Assembly (NCBI RefSeq): GCF_042677945.1
Contig: NZ_JBHUDN010000014.1
Source of the DNA: Haloplanus litoreus
GTDB lineage: Archaea; Halobacteriota; Halobacteria; Halobacteriales; Haloferacaceae
Length of the DNA stretch: 64,000 bases
Reading direction: 5' to 3' (one strand)
Shown one piece after another: positions 33,981-42,732 of this stretch. The notes beneath the pieces were generated by a model that was not told the DNA's origin, did no database searches, and worked only from the letters and a program-made list of their open reading frames with translations. Every line of letters begins with the position of its first letter. Within the stretch, counting starts at the first letter, position 1. Both the position numbers and the translations under genes were made by a program.

Positions 33981-34421
33981 ATGGCGGACGACATCTCCGG
34001 GCCAATTGGCCCAGTCGACTATCCGATTCTCCAGCAGATTCGCGATTTGCTCTTGGAAGAGGAACCACTCGTCGAATCCACGACGTTTGATTACCCGATG
34101 AATCCGACCGAACTCATCGTCGAATTCTCGGCGGGATTGGACTCTCCGGGGCGCATGGAGATCACGTGGTGGAAACGTGGCGCATACCGCTATCACTATA
34201 CTGAGCCTGCTGGCGTCGATTTCCGCTTCGATAACCATCCGAAAGAAGGCACTCCAAACGCGCATTTTCATCCACCACCGGACGCTGGGACACCAGAGCC
34301 GTCGTTTCTCGCCGGCGTGACCCAACCGCAGATCGTCACTAGGGCCGTCATTGCTCGCTGGCGCGGGGCAATGGTCGAGGATCAGAATATAGGATCTCTC
34401 AATTCCGAAGGTGATCGGTAG
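33981..34421 (+). CDS. TumE-like (DUF6516) toxin candidate
   Basis: ATG 33981 (MADDISGPIGPVDYPILQQI) gives 146 aa. The core RMEITWWKRGAYRYHYTEPA, FRFDNHPKE and NAHFHPPPDAG carries the W/Y strand and the DNxP...HxH signature of TumE/DUF6516 proteins. A C-terminal helix follows (PQIVTRAVIARWRGAM). TumE proteins are proposed toxins partnered by a HTH antitoxin. It starts 4 bases after the winged-helix gene, so the two are coexpressed. Confidence 0.75.
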   Translation: MADDISGPIGPVDYPILQQIRDLLLEEEPLVESTTFDYPMNPTELIVEFSAGLDSPGRMEITWWKRGAYRYHYTEPAGVDFRFDNHPKEGTPNAHFHPPPDAGTPEPSFLAGVTQPQIVTRAVIARWRGAMVEDQNIGSLNSEGDR

Positions 34422-34531
34422 CCGGACAATTATATACAGTACCTTTGCAGATTTTATTATGTACAACACTGATCGGCGAAAAAACCGAGACCGATGACGT
34501 CCACTGGGTGATCGATGGAGTTTGCATCATC

Positions 34532-34859
34532 CGTTCTACGAGCCCGTGGGGCGTTCGTACGACCGCGATATCTTCCAAGCGGTGTATGCAGCACCCCTCG
34601 ATTTCCACTGTTTCAGGCCCAACAAGGGACTCCGTTCTCCAAGCGACCGAGCGCCTGCAGCGCCCATCGCCGATTTCTCGTTCGTAATCGAACGACAACG
34701 GTGGGGTGATCGTCGGTATCACCATCTCTGAGTGCACTGCCGTTGATTTCGTTCGGTCACCGAACGATGGCGGTTTCGTCTCCCGGTTCGCTGTCTCTAC
34801 GGCGTGGTGCACGGCCTCTAATCATTGGGTCGCTGATGTCTCTCGTTCATGAGCAACTG
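34532..34859. repeat. Dispersed repeat, copy B (full length)
   Basis: A full-length copy, about 328 bases, beginning CGTTCTACGAGC and ending GAGCAACTG. The first third matches copy C (CGTTTCAGGCCCA-type segment, then AAGGGACT and GACCGAGCGCCTGCAGCGCC). The last two thirds match copies A and C, and part matches D. It sits between the TumA/TumE-like and HTH/PIN cassettes. On the minus strand a short frame (EREIGDGRCRRSVA) is shared with C and D, possibly a relic of coding. Confidence 0.85.
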
Positions 34860-34956
34860 TGTCCCCACAAAATCGGGAGGTACTGGTCACGGAAACGCGA
34901 CACTACATAGTTGATGGGAACGAGTATAGAACACGCTCGGTCATTCTGCCCTCGAA

Positions 34957-35502
34957 TCAGTCGAACTCGGAGACGAAATCCTCGGCGAGTTCGGCAGCGA
35001 GTTCACTACCGGTGAGCCAGGTGATTTGCTCGTCGTCGAATCCGTAGTTCGGAAGTAGCGATTCGGCTGCTTCGCCGAGTGGAATATCGTTCGTGACGAC
35101 GAGAACTCGATCCCCGACCCCATCAAGCAGGGTTTCGAGGGCCAGTCCCACGATTTCGGTATCCGCTTTCTCGACGACATCCTCCGATCGATCACTGGAG
35201 TTCGCGATGAAGTTCCGTGCCCGGTCCATCACCGTCGAGACGTCCGAGTCCGAATAGGCCGGACTCTCAGTAACCTTCATCCACCCCTCCTGCACTGCCT
35301 CGTCGACAGGGGATTGGTCAGGGGAATACGCGTTGAGTGCAGGATCGCCAGTCACCTCGGCGTACACCTGTGGCGAGATGCGAAAAACGGCATCACGCTG
35401 GCGGGCTTCGCGGGCGAGTGCTTGGAACCGCGTACCCTCACGTCGACCGCAACTGATGAGAGCCGACGAATCGATGAAGACGACTTCTCCGTCGCGTCCC
35501 AT
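34957..35502 (-). CDS. PIN-domain toxin-like ribonuclease
   Basis: A 181-aa protein. The PIN acidic motifs appear in order: VVFIDSSALISC (first Asp), VYAEVT (Glu), EKADTEIVGLALE (third, Asp) and VLVVTNDIPLG (fourth, Asp). It cuts RNA, probably tRNA or rRNA in VapC-like toxins. It starts 6 bases after the stop of the winged-helix gene at 35509, forming a toxin-antitoxin pair flanked by repeat copies B and C. Confidence 0.85.
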   Translation of the reverse strand: MGRDGEVVFIDSSALISCGRREGTRFQALAREARQRDAVFRISPQVYAEVTGDPALNAYSPDQSPVDEAVQEGWMKVTESPAYSDSDVSTVMDRARNFIANSSDRSEDVVEKADTEIVGLALETLLDGVGDRVLVVTNDIPLGEAAESLLPNYGFDDEQITWLTGSELAAELAEDFVSEFD

Positions 35503-35508
35503 ACTGGA

Positions 35509-36024
35509 TCAGGCCTCGACGACGGGGCGGAGTGCATCCAGAACGACGCCTGCTTCCAAGGGGGAAAGGTCCTGTTCACGAGCCATAATCCGGTGTGTGA
35601 CGGACCCCTCGGCGTATTCGCGGGCGTAGTCGAGTGCGACGGCGAGCCCGTCGAGTCCGTGGCGGTCGATGTACGTATCGACGTCGTCATCCCGCATTCG
35701 ACGGGCGATCGCCTCGACTAGCTCCGGCGTGATTCGTCGTTCGGCATCGCCCGCGACCAGTTGGAGGTCGATCTCGTGAGCCGTATATTCCGCCGGCCGT
35801 CCGTCGTTCGACTGTTCGACGAAGCCTGCGGCTTCGAGGTCGTCGACGTATTCGTAGACCGTTCGTTGTGGGAGATCGAGCGTCTCGACGACATCCTGGA
35901 TCGTCGTCTCCGGATGATGGTCGATATACGTGTAGATCCACGCTTTTCGGGGATTCCCGAGGAGCGCGAACACCTCGCCACCAGTATCGAGTGGGGTATC
36001 CCAGTTCGCTTCTCTCGTCGCCAT
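35509..36024 (-). CDS. Winged-helix antitoxin/regulator partner of the PIN gene
   Basis: I chose ATG 36024 (MATREANWDTPLDTGGEVF), which removes a hydrophobic leader read from upstream. Residues 20-85 form a winged helix (NPRKAWIYTYIDHHPETTIQ, then PQRTVYEYVDDLEAAGFVEQ and a wing). The C-terminal half is helical (LVEAIARRMRDDDVDTYIDR, then LDGLAVALDYAREYAEGSVT) and could hold the PIN-binding site. It is the antitoxin-type partner of the downstream PIN gene. Upstream lies repeat copy C. Confidence 0.8.
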   Translation of the reverse strand: MATREANWDTPLDTGGEVFALLGNPRKAWIYTYIDHHPETTIQDVVETLDLPQRTVYEYVDDLEAAGFVEQSNDGRPAEYTAHEIDLQLVAGDAERRITPELVEAIARRMRDDDVDTYIDRHGLDGLAVALDYAREYAEGSVTHRIMAREQDLSPLEAGVVLDALRPVVEA

Positions 36025-36090
36025 CAGTAATAGCAAGTTGCACGCAAATTGCAATAAGTCTTGTTGAGATGGAGTCGTCACTGACATCAG

Positions 36091-36420
36091 CGTTCTACGA
36101 GCGCGCGGAGGGCTGTCGTACGACCGTGATATCTTCTCAGCCGTGTTTTTCAGTGTATTCAGTACCCTTCGATTTCGACCGTTTCAGGCCCAGCAAGGGA
36201 CTTCGTTCACCGAGCGACCGAGCGCCTGCAGCGCCCATCACCGAATTTTCGTTCGTAATCGCACGATAGCGGCGGGGTGATCGTCGATATTATCGTCTCC
36301 GTATGCACTGGTGTTGATTTCGTTCGGCCACTGAACGATTCCGAACGGCGGTGTTTCGTCCCCTGGTTCGCTACCGCTACGGCGTGGTACATGGCCTCTA
36401 ATCAGTGGCCCATTGAACGT
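36091..36420. repeat. Dispersed repeat, copy C (full length)
   Basis: About 330 bases, starting CGTTCTACGAGC and running past CTCTAATCA, clearly homologous to copy B over the whole length but more diverged (AT insertions around 36140-36170). It lies between the HTH/PIN cassette and the metal-permease cluster. Confidence 0.85.
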
Positions 36421-36425
36421 CCCCA

Positions 36426-36843
36426 AGTCACGGTCGACTGTCCTCCAACAAAAACGAGAGTTAGTGGGCTTTGGTTACAGGAACTCCCATTGCCGTTGGG
36501 TGGCCGGACCGACCACGGTAGAAACACATGATTTTCGCCGACGTGCTAACTGCAGGGAGTATAACAACGACTGAGACAGCGGGATTCTAAGATCAATCGT
36601 GAATGTGACTACCCCACTAGCAGAACGATTTCCGAGAGGTAGAATCTCGAACCAGTAGCGGGGCTTCCCGCCGCTCAGAACAGCCGTTCGAGGAGGCCAC
36701 GGTCGCGGTGTTTCTCCGCGAGCCGTACCGAACACTCCACATCGCCGATACTGTCAAATACCTTTGAATGAAAGATTTACTCCTCCCACTGCCTCGGTTT
36801 CTTAAGAAAAAACAACAAAACAGATGGCTGCGATAGTCTAGAT
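36426..36843. other. Intergenic region upstream of the YHS-permease
   Basis: No gene supported. AT-rich stretches at 36765-36785 and 36800-36822 (CTTAAGAAAAAACAACAAAA) probably hold the promoter of the permease at 36844. Confidence 0.45.
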
Positions 36844-38247
36844 ATGCAAGCCGCCCTCGTCGACGGAATCCTCGAGTCGTTGCGGATCGGCGTCGGGTTC
36901 CTCTGGACCGCCGCGTGGGCGATCATCATGGGGCTCGTCATCACGAGTCTCGTCCAGGTCTACGTCTCGAAGGAGCGGATGGCCCAGATCCTTGGAAATG
37001 ATGACCTGAGTGGACTCACCAAAGCAACGGTGTTCGGCGCCGCGAGTAGCGGCTGTAGCTTCGGGGCCGTCGCTATTGGGAAGGGGCTGTTCAAGAAGGG
37101 TGGTCACGTCGTGAACGTCCTCGCGTTCATGTTCGCCTCGACGAACCTCATCGTTGAGCTCGGTCTGATGATCCTGATCCTCCTCGGCTGGGAATTCTTG
37201 GTAGCGGAACTCCTCGGCGGCATCATCCTCATCGCCGTGATGGCGCTGCTCGTCCACGTGACACTCCCCGAGAACCTCTTCGACGAGGTGCGGCAGGAAC
37301 TGAACGAACGCGACCAGGAACACGGTGTCACCGAGGATCCGACCTGCGGGATGGAAGGCAAAGACGAGTACTCGCTGACGACCGACGGTGGCGAGACGCT
37401 AACGTTCTGCTCGGAAGGCTGTATGGAAACCTATGAGCAGGAGACCGCAAGTAGCGGCGGGTGGAACGATGAACTGCTCTCGTGGGGGGGCTGGTACAAA
37501 GTCGGGAACCAATACCGCAAGGAGTGGTCGATGATCTGGAAGGACGTCGTTGCGGGGTTTCTCATCTCGGGGTTCGTCATCGTGTTCGTCCCACAGTGGG
37601 TGTGGAACACACTCTTCCTCCAAGGCGATGGGTTGCTTGTCAGCGCGGAGAACGCGGTTATGGGCGTCGCCATCGCGGTTCTCAGCTTCGTCGGCAGCAT
37701 GGGCAATGTCCCGTTCGCCGTCGCGCTCTGGGGCGGTGGGGTCAGCTTCGCGGGCGTTATTGCGTTCGTATACGCCGATCTCATCACTATCCCCGTCCTG
37801 AACGTCTATCGGAAGTACTACGGCTGGAAGGTGATGCTGTACATCCTCGGAATCTTCTTCGTGACCATGGCGTTCACGGGCTTCCTCATGGAGTTGCTAT
37901 TCGACGCCTTCGGCATCGTCCCGGATCTGGCTGGAGGAGAGACTGCAACCGAACAGACGTACTTCGAACTCAACTACACCTTCTACCTCAACATCATCGC
38001 GTTCGCCCTCTCTGGTTTCCTCCTCTATGTGTATCGTCGTGGCCTCGGTGCCCCCGGCCAGTACCGCGACCCCGTCTGTGGGATGCGAACCGACGACAGT
38101 GGGCCGAGCCTCTCCCACGATGGCGAGACGTACTACTTCTGTTCGGATCGATGCAAGCGATCGTTCGAGAAGCACCCCTCCGAATTCGCACAGCAACACC
38201 CACAGGTCTCGGAGACGGGGTCTTCCCAGAGCCATGAACATCACTGA
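36844..38247 (+). CDS. ArsP-type (DUF318) permease with two YHS metal-binding domains
   Basis: A 467-aa protein. The two halves of a permease (about eight to ten helices in total; MGLVITSLVQVYVSKERMAQ and AASSGCSFGAVAIGKGLFKK early, then SFVGSMGNVPFAVALWGGG later) match COG0701/ArsP, which exports organo-arsenicals or other thiol-reactive metals. Two YHS/TRASH-like domains carry metal-binding cysteines: DPTCGMEG...FCSEGCMETY near residues 167-195 (central loop) and DPVCGMRT...FCSDRCKRSF near 415-445 (C-terminus). It heads a metal-related cluster with a HTH regulator, multicopper oxidase and Met/His-rich protein. Confidence 0.85.
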   Translation: MQAALVDGILESLRIGVGFLWTAAWAIIMGLVITSLVQVYVSKERMAQILGNDDLSGLTKATVFGAASSGCSFGAVAIGKGLFKKGGHVVNVLAFMFASTNLIVELGLMILILLGWEFLVAELLGGIILIAVMALLVHVTLPENLFDEVRQELNERDQEHGVTEDPTCGMEGKDEYSLTTDGGETLTFCSEGCMETYEQETASSGGWNDELLSWGGWYKVGNQYRKEWSMIWKDVVAGFLISGFVIVFVPQWVWNTLFLQGDGLLVSAENAVMGVAIAVLSFVGSMGNVPFAVALWGGGVSFAGVIAFVYADLITIPVLNVYRKYYGWKVMLYILGIFFVTMAFTGFLMELLFDAFGIVPDLAGGETATEQTYFELNYTFYLNIIAFALSGFLLYVYRRGLGAPGQYRDPVCGMRTDDSGPSLSHDGETYYFCSDRCKRSFEKHPSEFAQQHPQVSETGSSQSHEHH

Positions 38248-38379
38248 ACGCCGCATCGTGATATCGAGTTTCGCGGCCAGGCAGCCCCGAATATTGCGTT
38301 TGTCAATCACAACTTGTACAGCGATGTCTCACAAATTCACATGTATGAGCAAGTACCTCGGCGGATCCCGGTGGGAGAG

Positions 38380-38973
38380 ATGAACCGACGGCGAGCCGAT
38401 ACAGTAGTCGGTGGCTTGGTCGCTGCCGTCCTCATCGTCGGCGGGGTACTCAGCTGGCAAGCGTACCAGCAACAGCAGGCCTTCGACCAGATGGGATCGA
38501 TGATGGGGACATCGATGGGAGCAGTTCATGGAACGAATCCGCTCTGGTACGTCCTCGGAACCCTCCTCGTCTCGGCTGTCATCGGTGGGGGATATCTCGT
38601 GATTCGGGACGAACTCAGTAGCACGGACGTCCCCGACCGCTCACAGATGGAGATGACGAATTCGACCGATCCTGAGAGTGTCGAATCACCGGAGGGGGAC
38701 ACCCAATCAGCGGGAGATATCAATCCAGAGGCTCAGCCACGGGCTCGCGTATTAGACCTCTTGCCAGATGATGAACGCCGTATCCTCGAACCAGTTCTCT
38801 CCTCACCCGGCATCACACAGATCGAACTCAGGGACCGCTCGGACTTCTCGAAGAGCAAGGTGAGCCAGACGGTGAGCGCTCTCGAGAAACGCGGCCTGTT
38901 GTACCGCGAGCGACAAGGGCGGACGTATCGTATCTATCCGAGTGACGACCTACAAGAGAAGCAAATGAACTAG
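38380..38973 (+). CDS. Membrane-anchored winged-helix regulator (DUF7343-like)
   Basis: Start at ATG 38380 (MNRRRADTVVGGLVAAVLIV), giving 197 aa. Two membrane helices lie at residues 9-28 and about 55-75, with a Met-rich loop between them (MGSMMGTSMGAVHG). The C-terminal winged helix (EPVLSSPGITQIELRDRSDF, SKSKVSQTVSALEKRGLLYR) resembles haloarchaeal DUF7343. The Met-rich extracellular loop could bind copper, making it a membrane metal sensor for the neighbouring cluster, which is inference. Confidence 0.75.
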   Translation: MNRRRADTVVGGLVAAVLIVGGVLSWQAYQQQQAFDQMGSMMGTSMGAVHGTNPLWYVLGTLLVSAVIGGGYLVIRDELSSTDVPDRSQMEMTNSTDPESVESPEGDTQSAGDINPEAQPRARVLDLLPDDERRILEPVLSSPGITQIELRDRSDFSKSKVSQTVSALEKRGLLYRERQGRTYRIYPSDDLQEKQMN

Positions 38974-39098
38974 CGGGCCATTCCCGCCGTTTCAGAACCA
39001 TTCATCGGAGTCGTAGGTGCTGAAATCGAACCGATCGATGGTCGTATGAGCCTCCTTCAGCGCGAGGCCTATACTCGCCGACCACGAAAACAAGGGAA

Positions 39099-40502
39099 AT
39101 GACTTCCACAAGATTCTCCCGCCGCAGGCTTCTCCAGTTGACGGGCGCATCTACTCTCGGAGCGCTCGCGGGCTGTGCCGGTCGGCTACCGGGTACCGAC
39201 GATGACGGTGGTCGTGAGGTAACGCCACGCTCGACAGTCACGTCCGATCCAGATAGCTCCGTCAGTCTCACCGCGGGGTCCGGGACGATTCGGCCAGCCC
39301 CCGAGACGTCGACGACTAACTGGATGTACGAGGGTCAATATCCGGGACCAGAATTACGCGTTCAGGAGGGTGACGTACTCAGCGTCGAGTTGACCAACAG
39401 CCTCCAGAAGGCGACGACGATTCACTGGCACGGGGTCCCGGTTCCGAACCCGGTCGATGGTGTGCCGAACGTGACGCAAGAACCCATCGCCTCCGGTGAG
39501 ACGTTTACGTACACGTTTCGTGCCGAACCCTCTGGCACGTACTTCTATCACAGCCACGTCGGACTCCAACTCGACCGGGGATTGCTGGGGCCATTGATCG
39601 TCGAAGAACGCGAGCCACACGTCGAGTACGATCGCGAGTACGTCGTCGTCGTCGACGATTACCTCCCTGGAGAGCCGGAACTCCCCTCCGGCAGCGGCAG
39701 GGGTGGAGGTGGGATGATGGGTGACGTTCGTCCACCGTACGAGGGTCTCCTGATCAATGGTCGGCTTCCAGAGGATCCACCGAGGTTCGAAGTGGCAGAA
39801 GGAGAGCGGGTGCGCCTCCGGTTCGTGAACGCCGGGAGCGCGACAGTCTTCGGTGTGCGAATCGCAGGCCACGAGATGACGGTGACCCACGCCGATGGTC
39901 GACCTGTCGAACCCGTCGACGTGGACTCGTTCGTCTTCGGGGCCGGTGAGCGCTACGACGTCGTGATCGAGGCGACGAACCCGGGCACGTGGGCCGTTCA
40001 AGCGGATGCGCTCGATGGAAACGAACCACCAGCCAGGGCTGTTGTCGAGTACGAGTCAGCGGGCGGCGGGAGCCCACAGCGTCCGTCGTCGGTCAGTAAC
40101 CGACTGCAGTACGGAGACTTGCGGTCGATCTCCTCGCTCGACGGGGTGAGTGGCGAGCCGGATCGAACGTTCGATCTGACGCTCTCACGGGGCAGAGGCC
40201 AGTCCTACACGTGGACGATAGACGGGCAGGCCTACCCGGACGCCGATCCGCTCCAGGTCCGGCCCGACGAACACGTCCGGATTCGGATGACCAATCAGAG
40301 CCCGGTCGTTCACCCGATGCACCTTCACGGCCACTTCTTCCAAGTCGGCAACGCGATCAAAGACACGGTCATCGTTCCGGGACATCGAGGGCAGGTGACG
40401 ATCGACTTCCACGCCGACAATCCCGGCCGGTGGTTGTTCCACTGTCACAACCTCTACCATCTCGATGCAGGAATGGCGCGTGTCGTGAGATACGTCGAGT
40501 AA
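39099..40502 (+). CDS. Multicopper oxidase, Tat-exported
   Basis: A 467-aa protein. The N-terminus is a Tat signal (TRFSRRRLLQLTGASTLGAL) with a lipobox-like LAGC, so it is probably a cell-surface lipoprotein. All copper motifs are present: HWHG near residue 109, YHSHVG near 150, HPMHLHGHF near 405-413 and HCHNLYHLDAGM near 447-458, the last with the type-1 Cys and an axial Met. This is a complete laccase/CueO-type enzyme. It sits in a metal-handling cluster, so Cu(I) oxidation is a likely role. Confidence 0.92.
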   Translation: MTSTRFSRRRLLQLTGASTLGALAGCAGRLPGTDDDGGREVTPRSTVTSDPDSSVSLTAGSGTIRPAPETSTTNWMYEGQYPGPELRVQEGDVLSVELTNSLQKATTIHWHGVPVPNPVDGVPNVTQEPIASGETFTYTFRAEPSGTYFYHSHVGLQLDRGLLGPLIVEEREPHVEYDREYVVVVDDYLPGEPELPSGSGRGGGGMMGDVRPPYEGLLINGRLPEDPPRFEVAEGERVRLRFVNAGSATVFGVRIAGHEMTVTHADGRPVEPVDVDSFVFGAGERYDVVIEATNPGTWAVQADALDGNEPPARAVVEYESAGGGSPQRPSSVSNRLQYGDLRSISSLDGVSGEPDRTFDLTLSRGRGQSYTWTIDGQAYPDADPLQVRPDEHVRIRMTNQSPVVHPMHLHGHFFQVGNAIKDTVIVPGHRGQVTIDFHADNPGRWLFHCHNLYHLDAGMARVVRYVE

Positions 40503-40732
40503 CTCGGTTGAAGCCCCGGTTTCGGATCGGTCAGGCTGCCGTTCGTGTGGTCGTGGTCCTGTCCTGAGAGGAGGGTCGAGTGCTAATCCAGCGAATTCGA
40601 GCCGGATGAACGATTCTATTCCTGAAAAACGGTTAGATCGCCCTATACACGTTATCGAACGTTCTCCTGTGTAGATTCACACCCACGTCGATAACTCCAG
40701 AGGGGTCCTACGAGTAACCGAGGAGAAAGACA

Positions 40733-41053
40733 ATGACCACCTTCAAACTCGGCCGCTGGCTGCTCGTGGCCCTCGCGATTGTCGGACTCGCGTTTGCCGC
40801 GCCCGTTGTCAGCGCACACGGCAACGACACGACCGCTGACGGCACGCCCACGGACAATGCCACCGCAGATGAATGGGCCACTTGGATGGAAACGCAGATG
40901 ACCGAACACATGGGTCCGGGTGCTGTCGAGTGGATGGAGTCGCACATGGGTGTGACCGTCGACGAGATGGCCCAGGACATGGCTGACGAGGAATACCATG
41001 GCGGGGCTGACGACGACCACGACCGCGGGATGTACGGGCAGGGCCACTGCTGA
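40733..41053 (+). CDS. Secreted Met/His-rich small protein, probable metal binder
   Basis: A 106-aa protein. A Sec-type signal peptide (residues 8-27, LLVALAIVGLAFAAPVVSAH) precedes a Thr/Asp-rich linker and a segment rich in Met and His (TQMTEHMGPGAVEWMESHMG, then EYHGGADDDHDRGMYGQGHC). Such segments bind Cu(I) or Ag(I). It lies between the multicopper oxidase and the SHOCT gene. No enzymatic motif. Confidence 0.75.
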   Translation: MTTFKLGRWLLVALAIVGLAFAAPVVSAHGNDTTADGTPTDNATADEWATWMETQMTEHMGPGAVEWMESHMGVTVDEMAQDMADEEYHGGADDDHDRGMYGQGHC

Positions 41054-41110
41054 CGGCTCTAACCGTTTCGATCGCTCCAACTGAACACCGCGATTCACCA
41101 ACTCAAGATA

Positions 41111-41464
41111 ATGACGCAACTCACCACTCACATCGGACGCACTGCTCGTCGACTCGCGATCCTCGCCGTCCCGCTGCTGGTCGCGGCGACTGGAACGGCT
41201 GCTGCCCACGGTAGTGGGAGCTACGGCGGCGGCATGATGGGCGGCGGCTGGGGCCTCTTCGGCGGAGCGATGGGGCTCTGGGGACTCCTCTGGATGGGGC
41301 TCCTCATCGCCGTCCCCCTCTACCTCGTCTATGCGCTCCTCAACCGAGGATCCGGTGGGAACGAAGAGCAGTCGCTGTCGGTTCTCCGTGAGCGCTACGC
41401 CCGCGGGGAGCTCTCGGATGAGGAATTCGATCGACGGCAAAAACAGCTCGAACGCACCGGATGA
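41111..41464 (+). CDS. SHOCT-domain membrane protein
   Basis: A 117-aa protein. There is an N-terminal signal-like helix, a Gly/Met-rich segment (SGSYGGGMMGGGWGLFGGAM), one membrane helix and a C-terminal SHOCT domain (LSVLRERYARGELSDEEFDR). SHOCT domains are short oligomerisation helices. The Met/Gly segment and the position after the Met/His-rich gene fit a metal-homeostasis role. Confidence 0.8.
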   Translation: MTQLTTHIGRTARRLAILAVPLLVAATGTAAAHGSGSYGGGMMGGGWGLFGGAMGLWGLLWMGLLIAVPLYLVYALLNRGSGGNEEQSLSVLRERYARGELSDEEFDRRQKQLERTG

Positions 41465-41559
41465 CTGGAACAGTTGCTGTTCCAGCCGATACATCACACT
41501 CCCAACGCCCGCCGTTGCGGCACCCAACCGTTGACCCCGTGGACGAGGTATAATAGCAT

Positions 41560-41727
41560 ATCGAATACACAATACAAACGTCAGTCACTGGCGATTTCGA
41601 CGATGTCGTCGACACGACAATCGCAGCGCTCGAAGACGAAGGATTCGGCGTCCTCTGTGACATCAACATCCAGGCGACGCTCGAGGAGAAACTCGGCGAA
41701 GAATTCCGTCAGTACCGCATTCTCGGT
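41560..41727 (+). pseudogene. Truncated DUF302 gene, 5' part only
   Basis: Codons 1-56 read IEYTIQTSVTGDFDDVV ... FRQYRILG, closely matching the intact DUF302 protein encoded at 57189-57605 (MEYTIQTSVSGEFDAVV ... YRILG). The ATG is ATC here, and the match stops abruptly after RILG, where repeat copy D begins. The bases upstream also match the promoter of the intact gene (ACCCCGTGGACGAGGTAT). Confidence 0.9.
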
Positions 41728-41740
41728 CTTACGCTCCAAC

Positions 41741-41850
41741 GGACGATTCGTTCACTAACCGACCGAGCGTCTGCAGCGCCCATCGCCGATCTCTCGGTCG
41801 TAATCGCACGATAGCGACGGGGTAACCGTCGCTGTCATCGTCTCTGAGTG
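41741..41850. repeat. Dispersed repeat, copy D (partial)
   Basis: About 110 bases matching the middle of copies B and C (GACCGAGCGTCTGCAGCGCC to CTCTGAGTGCACCGGCGTT). Both flanks are cut-off genes: DUF302 on the left and a winged-helix gene on the right. Confidence 0.8.
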
Positions 41851-41946
41851 CACCGGCGTTGGCTCGTCCAGCAATTCCACGACGTGTCGGACGCGCTCAC
41901 GCCCGCTCATACTCTCCGTCCACGACCCCGGAGTCGGTTCAGTCAT
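41848..41946 (-). pseudogene. Truncated winged-helix antitoxin gene (DUF7342/TumA-like), N-terminal part only
   Basis: From ATG 41946 the frame reads MTEPTPGSWTESMSGRERVR, then HVVELLDEPTPV, the typical start of haloarchaeal winged-helix antitoxins (compare ALERVQQVVEQTTTPKTAGE at 33437). The expected IAEEA-type helix-turn-helix is missing because the frame runs into repeat copy D. An AT-rich promoter remains upstream (AATATTTTAAC near 41990). Confidence 0.7.
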
Positions 41947-42132
41947 CGTACTAGCTCTCACACTGCGAGATACAGATACTGTGTCTTCGTTAAAATATTC
42001 AAAATAGCGGGCGGTTACCTACGGACGTGTCCCTCAGCAACCACCCGAAAACAGGAGATAGCAGTGCTTGCTACAGTTCTCGCCGAAGCACCGTGTCGAT
42101 CCGGTCATTATCGCCGCCCCATCCTCACAACG

Positions 42133-42342
42133 TCACGCTGCCTTTCGGAGGTCGACGAACTGCGCCACTCGGTCCGGTTCCGTCCCGGACTTCTCCACGA
42201 TCAACGGCTCGTAGTTCTCGAGTTCGTCGTAGACGAACGCGGGAGTCAGGAGGTCGGGGTCGAGCGTGACGATGAGTTCCCGCGTTTTCGAGTCGGCGAT
42301 GAGTGCAGAGATGACGACGTTGGCGTCGACGACCAGTTTCAT
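42133..42342 (-). pseudogene. PIN-domain toxin gene, C-terminally truncated (VapC-like)
   Basis: A 69-aa protein: MKLVVDANVVISALIADSKT (first PIN Asp) and LLTPAFVYDELENY (Glu) are present, but the two later acidic motifs of the roughly 130-aa PIN domain are absent; the frame ends after VAQFVDLRKAA. The toxin is therefore probably inactive. It follows the VapB gene by 9 bases. Confidence 0.75.
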
Positions 42343-42351
42343 TCGCCGTGT

Positions 42352-42564
42352 CTACGCCGACTCCTCGTCAACGTGGTTGTGCTCACTCCCGTTGATCCTC
42401 TCGGTGATTTCCTGCACGTCGCTCTCGGTGAGTTCGTCCAACACTCCGAGCGCGTCGATTTTCTCTTCGATCGCCTGCCGCGTGACCTCGCTCCAGTTGA
42501 TCTCCGGATGCCGCTCCATTCGCTCTTTGAGGTCGTCGCCCACGTTGACCGTGATAGTGGGCAT
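42352..42564 (-). CDS. VapB-like antitoxin
   Basis: ATG 42564 gives 70 aa: MPTITVNVGDDLKERMERHP, then EINWSEVTRQAIEEKIDALG, a ribbon-helix-helix motif typical of haloarchaeal VapB proteins, followed by an acidic toxin-binding tail (ELTESDVQEITERINGSEHN). It overlies a shortened PIN gene 9 bases downstream, so it may now act alone. Confidence 0.85.
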   Translation of the reverse strand: MPTITVNVGDDLKERMERHPEINWSEVTRQAIEEKIDALGVLDELTESDVQEITERINGSEHNHVDEESA

Positions 42565-42732
42565 ACAGAACACTATGGGATCACACAATACTGTGTTTTC
42601 CGGCAGATTCAGTAGCTCTCGAATTCGGCCACCTCTCGCCTGAAAGGACGAGTCGTTCACCGACGGAACGTTCTGGCGATTACTCTGGAGCAAGTACGAA
42701 GATACATATGGCGCCAGAGTACTAGTTTCTAC

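Noticed and set aside
34512..34530. ATGGAGTTTGCAT near repeat B as another island palindrome.
   Set aside because: Only the core half matches and the outer arms do not; it is also far from the other copies.
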